Made by a program: the position numbers and the translations under genes
In this document: positions 6,044 to 6,655 of the stretch, piece after piece
Layout of the letters: every line of letters starts with the position of its first letter
Numbering within the stretch: the first letter of the stretch is position 1
Assembly (NCBI GenBank): GCA_017446645.1
Contig: JAFSQO010000296.1
Span: forward strand, 1-6,655
DNA: 6,655 nucleotides
Direction of reading: 5' to 3'
From: Synergistaceae bacterium
GTDB lineage: Bacteria; Synergistota; Synergistia; Synergistales; Aminobacteriaceae
The notes under the pieces: model-generated
The model's database searches: none
The model's input: the letters and a program-made list of their open reading frames with translations, nothing else
What the model was told of the DNA's origin: nothing

Positions 6044-6655
6044 TTAACGCTTCCGTTCTTCTTCAGACTTCATGAGAAATTCTGCAATTCTCGTGCCTGA
6101 AGCTGTTTCTATATCTTTAGGAACGTTCTGCCCTACTGTCAAGAATGACACTGGACAGCCCATAACCTGCTGGATATTAAATATTGATCCGTAACTTACC
6201 GTCTCATCGAGTTTCGTGAATAATAAATGCGAGACAGGTATATTCGGAATATGTTCGACTACATCAAGCATATCTTTATACTTCATGTTGGCTGCAAGCA
6301 CTAAATGCACTGCGTCTGGTGTAAAAGTGTTATACAAATTCTCAAACAGCTCCATATTTTTTTTGTCCCTCTGTGAACGTCCTGCAGTATCGAGCAATAT
6401 AATATCAGCGTTTTCATGTTCGTCCACTACGCCGGGGATTGCTGCCATATCGAAAATAATCTCGATTGGAACGCCCAGTATTTTCGCATAAGTTTTTAAC
6501 TGCTCTACCGCTGCGATTCTGTATGTATCACTCGTTAATAATAATACTTTTTTGTGTTCCCAGAGAGCTTTTATTGCCGCAAGTTTCGCTATCGTTGTTG
6601 TCTTGCCCACTCCTGTAGGGCCTAAGAGCATTACTTTGCGTCCTCCTGCAGCATC
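6044..6655 (-). CDS. flhF: FlhF, SRP-family GTPase for flagellar placement, 5' end cut by window
   Basis: Third signal-recognition-particle-type GTPase (with Ffh and FtsY), needed for correct placement of flagella. The frame is open to the window edge, leaving 203 C-terminal residues: most of the G domain. The N-terminal basic domain and most of the N domain lie outside. Seen in order: P-loop GGRKVMLLGPTGVGKTTT near the edge; SDTYRIAAVEQLKTYAKIL, the insertion-box motif in which SRP GTPases read DTxRxAAxEQL; DTAGRSQRD (G3); TKLDE (G4), the SRP-GTPase guanine-specificity form; and VGQNVPKDIETA (closing loop). SYAKIL-like GVP context separates it from Ffh and FtsY, and the adjacent flhG settles the identity. 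The ATG at 6631 is internal to the P-loop region and is not the start. The gene ends 5 bases before flhG. Confidence 0.95.
   Translation of the reverse strand, partial: DAAGGRKVMLLGPTGVGKTTTIAKLAAIKALWEHKKVLLLTSDTYRIAAVEQLKTYAKILGVPIEIIFDMAAIPGVVDEHENADIILLDTAGRSQRDKKNMELFENLYNTFTPDAVHLVLAANMKYKDMLDVVEHIPNIPVSHLLFTKLDETVSYGSIFNIQQVMGCPVSFLTVGQNVPKDIETASGTRIAEFLMKSEEERKR

Noticed and set aside
1..6655. Mobile element, CRISPR array, tRNA or rRNA, toxin-antitoxin or defence genes
   Set aside because: Nearly the whole window is accounted for by seven recognisable flagellar/chemotaxis genes; no transposase, spacer-repeat array or structural RNA pattern was seen.

Overview
The window is one contiguous minus-strand block of flagellar and chemotaxis genes, so gene order runs from high to low coordinates: flhF (5' end missing), flhG, then an AT-rich gap, then cheB, cheA, cheC, cheD and a flagellar sigma factor of the SigD/FliA/WhiG family (3' end missing). 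This is close to the 3' part of the fla/che operon known from Bacillus subtilis (flhF, ylxH/flhG, cheB, cheA, cheW, cheC, cheD, sigD). CheC, CheD, a P2-containing CheA, and FlhF/FlhG next to che genes point to a motile bacterium of Bacillota, Synergistota or Thermotogota type rather than an enteric proteobacterium. Base composition of the genes is roughly 45-50% G+C by sampling rows. I cannot place the organism more precisely from the sequence.

Layout. 6044-6655: C-terminal SRP-type GTPase part of FlhF. 5049-6038: FlhG, a MinD-like ATPase, 5 bases after flhF. 4890-5048: the only real non-coding space, 159 bases at about 15% G+C by hand count, with short A/T repeats and probably the promoter region for the che genes. 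3798-4889 CheB, 1752-3782 CheA (TTG start), 1096-1737 CheC, 605-1096 CheD and 1-608 sigma factor follow with gaps of 15 bases or less, or with overlaps, and are almost certainly co-transcribed and translationally coupled.

How they work together. FlhF and FlhG set where and how many flagella are built. CheA phosphorylates the response regulators CheY (not in the window) and CheB. CheB demethylates chemoreceptors. CheD deamidates receptors and binds CheC, a CheY-P phosphatase whose two active sites are both intact here. The sigma factor would transcribe late flagellar and chemotaxis genes. All catalytic and signature residues I could check are present, and no gene looks broken.

I found no undescribed system. 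The points most worth a second look are the absence of cheW between cheA and cheC, the very AT-rich repeat-bearing gap before cheB, a possible internal start in flhG, and an 11-base sequence repeated at the cheC and sigma-factor translation starts.
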